Shown here piece after piece: positions 61,660 to 64,000 of a stretch of 64,000 bases of DNA. The translations under genes were made by a program, and so were the position numbers. Location of the stretch: NCBI RefSeq assembly GCF_946887195.1, contig NZ_CAMPKE010000012.1:1-64000 (forward strand), written 5' to 3'. Each line of letters opens with the position of its first letter. Position 1 is the first letter of the stretch. The DNA comes from an uncultured Halomonas sp. (GTDB taxonomy: Bacteria; Pseudomonadota; Gammaproteobacteria; Pseudomonadales; Halomonadaceae). A model generated the notes under the pieces. The model saw only the letters and a program-made list of their open reading frames with translations, searched no databases and was not told the DNA's origin.

Positions 61660-62325
61660 TTGGAACTGCTGCAATACGTTTTCGACAATTGGGAGCTGTT
61701 GGCCAACCGGTCCCTGGAACATATCGCCCTGGTGGGCGTCGCGGTAGGCATCGCCACGCTGACCGGGGTTCCCATCGGCATCGCCATTACCCAGAACGAG
61801 CGCGCGGCCAAGAGCGTGCTGTATATCGCCTCGATCATCGTCACGATTCCCTCGATCGCCCTGTTCGGAATCATGATTCCGCTGCTGTCGATATTCGGCC
61901 ACGGCATCGGCTACGTGCCGGCGGTGATCGCCGTGTTGCTCTATTCGCAATTGCCGATCATCCGCAACACCTATACCGCGATCAACAACGTCAATCCGGC
62001 GCTGCGCGAAGCCGCGCGCGGGGTCGGCATGGGTTCCGGCCAGCGCCTGCGGATGGTCGAGATTCCCCTGGCGGTACCGGTGATCATGGCCGGCGTGCGC
62101 ACCGCCGTGGTGCTCAACATCGGCGTAATGGCGATCGCCGCCTATATCGGTGCCGGCGGGCTTGGCACCTTCATCAGCCGTGGCATTTCCCAATCCGACC
62201 CACGCCAGTTGATCGTCGGCGCCGTTGCCGTCAGCCTGCTGGCGATCATCGTCGATTACTCCCTGCTGGCGCTACAGAAGCGCCTGACGCCCAAGGGCAT
62301 GGAGCGCGACGCCTCCGCCGCTTGA
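61660..62325 (+). CDS. Osmoprotectant ABC transporter permease
   Basis: 221-residue permease of the OpuCB/OsmW type, with about 5-6 helices and the ATPase-contact EAA loop in NNVNPALREAARGVGMGSGQRLRMVEIPLAVPVIMAGVRT. It would form the channel for betaine, choline or related osmolytes. The start is TTG at 61660, with AAAAGGAGA 7 nt upstream; no closer ATG fits. The ATPase gene follows after 34 bp. Confidence 0.9.
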   Translation: MELLQYVFDNWELLANRSLEHIALVGVAVGIATLTGVPIGIAITQNERAAKSVLYIASIIVTIPSIALFGIMIPLLSIFGHGIGYVPAVIAVLLYSQLPIIRNTYTAINNVNPALREAARGVGMGSGQRLRMVEIPLAVPVIMAGVRTAVVLNIGVMAIAAYIGAGGLGTFISRGISQSDPRQLIVGAVAVSLLAIIVDYSLLALQKRLTPKGMERDASAA

Positions 62326-62359
62326 GTGCGCTTTCCGGCTAACCAGACAAGGACAACTC

Positions 62360-63514
<1,155 letters not shown>

Positions 63515-63518
63515 GCCC

Positions 63519-64000
63519 ATGCGTTCATTGCAAGGAGCCTGGCGGATACTGCTGGCGGTGCTGATCTTCGCCGCCGGCATATGGACCCAGCGCAGTGGCC
63601 TGGTCGAAGAGTTCCTGTTCTACCTGCCCGACGTCCGCTATCAGCTGATCCAGCATTTGCAGCTGGTGGCGATGTCCGGCGGCCTGGCGATCGCCGTCGC
63701 CATCCCGCTCGGCGTGCTGTTGTCGCGGCCGCGCATGGCACGGGTCGCCGAATCGCTGATGCAGGTGCTGAACATCGGCACCACCATCCCTACCCTGGCG
63801 ATCCTCGCGCTGTCGATGAGCTTTCTCGGCATCGGTACCCTGCCGGCGGTATTCGGCCTGTTCGTCGCCACGCTGCTGCCGATCACCCGCAATACCTATG
63901 TCGGCCTCAAGGGCGTCTCGCCGGCGCTGATGGAAGCCGCCGCCGGTATCGGCATGTCGCCGACCCAGCGCCTGCTGCGCGTCGAGCTGCCGAATGCCCT
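63519..64000 (+). CDS. Second osmoprotectant ABC permease, truncated by window edge
   Basis: The frame is open to the end of the window: 160 codons visible, starting MRSLQGAWRILLAVLIFAAG. It has several hydrophobic helices and the EAA-type loop KGVSPALMEAAAGIGMSPTQRLLRVELPNAL. It resembles OpuCD/OsmY-type permeases. A substrate-binding protein gene would be expected next, beyond 64000. GAGGAG at the ATPase stop serves as ribosome site. Confidence 0.88.
   Translation, partial: MRSLQGAWRILLAVLIFAAGIWTQRSGLVEEFLFYLPDVRYQLIQHLQLVAMSGGLAIAVAIPLGVLLSRPRMARVAESLMQVLNIGTTIPTLAILALSMSFLGIGTLPAVFGLFVATLLPITRNTYVGLKGVSPALMEAAAGIGMSPTQRLLRVELPNA

Overview
The window is about 64 kb of GC-rich chromosome from a gammaproteobacterium, most probably a moderately halophilic member of the Halomonadaceae (Halomonas and relatives). 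Three things support this: a complete choline-to-glycine-betaine operon (betIBA) with a divergent choline/betaine-binding protein at one end, an osmoprotectant ABC transporter at the other end, and gammaproteobacterial housekeeping blocks (miaB-phoH-ybeY-corC-lnt, ybeL/leuS-lptE-holA, rpe/gph/trpE). The genus call is inference from gene content and protein similarity, not from a search. I see no prophage, CRISPR array, complete insertion sequence or plasmid function.

Layout. 1-444: two tandem tRNA-Asn genes and an elongator tRNA-Met on the minus strand, with sigma70-type promoters and a terminator. 487-5570: choX-like gene, a perfect BetI operator, betI-betB-betA and a terminator. 5732-13933: fadE, an RlpA-like lipoprotein, qor, a three-gene minus-strand unit (unknown protein, GNAT, SDR), ugpQ and nupC. 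14043-15494: an SOS (LexA) box followed by a PA0069-type radical SAM gene and a small winged-helix gene. 15540-22433: BtuF-like binding protein, SIMPL protein, serS, crcB and the giant FAD/Fe-S protein YdiJ. 22677-27574: a sensory operon made of a secreted protein with two tandem substrate-binding domains, a hybrid histidine kinase and a response-regulator diguanylate cyclase. 27579-34294: the tryptophan region, with trpE, an amino-acid permease, trpGDC and gph. 34474-41446: ndh, GIY-YIG protein, rpe, ggt, yajG, tpm, an SH3/YgiM-like protein and a DUF1820 protein. 41677-52012: RNA modification, RNA processing and envelope genes from miaB to holA. 52027-61410: the histidine utilisation region (hutC, a YjiH-family membrane protein, hutIGU, hutH and a YuiF-like transporter). 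61660-64000: osmoprotectant ABC transporter, cut by the window edge.

The main discoveries are regulatory and structural features too small for ordinary gene calling. (1) A classic trp attenuator lies directly before trpGDC: a 16-residue leader peptide with tandem Trp codons, mutually exclusive hairpins and a U-run terminator. (2) A second, unconventional Trp-rich leader lies before trpE. It ends R-W-R-W-stop, its Trp codons sit in one arm of a 9-bp perfect stem, and no intrinsic terminator is visible. (3) Two MITE-like elements of 140 and 143 bp are each flanked by a 4-bp CTAR repeat. One supplies the trpC stop codon and one sits just before ggt. (4) A LexA box precedes the radical SAM gene. 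(5) Two identical 16-bp HutC-type operators lie between the YjiH-family gene and hutI. (6) The sensory operon encodes a binding protein with an exact 240-residue internal duplication, translationally coupled to the hybrid kinase.

How the genes work together. Choline or betaine would be captured by ChoX and oxidised by BetA and BetB under BetI control, while the 61-64 kb transporter imports ready-made osmolytes. The hut region imports and degrades histidine to glutamate under HutC. The trp region is controlled at two separate leaders. The 22.7-27.6 kb operon would convert a periplasmic ligand signal into phosphorelay output and c-di-GMP.
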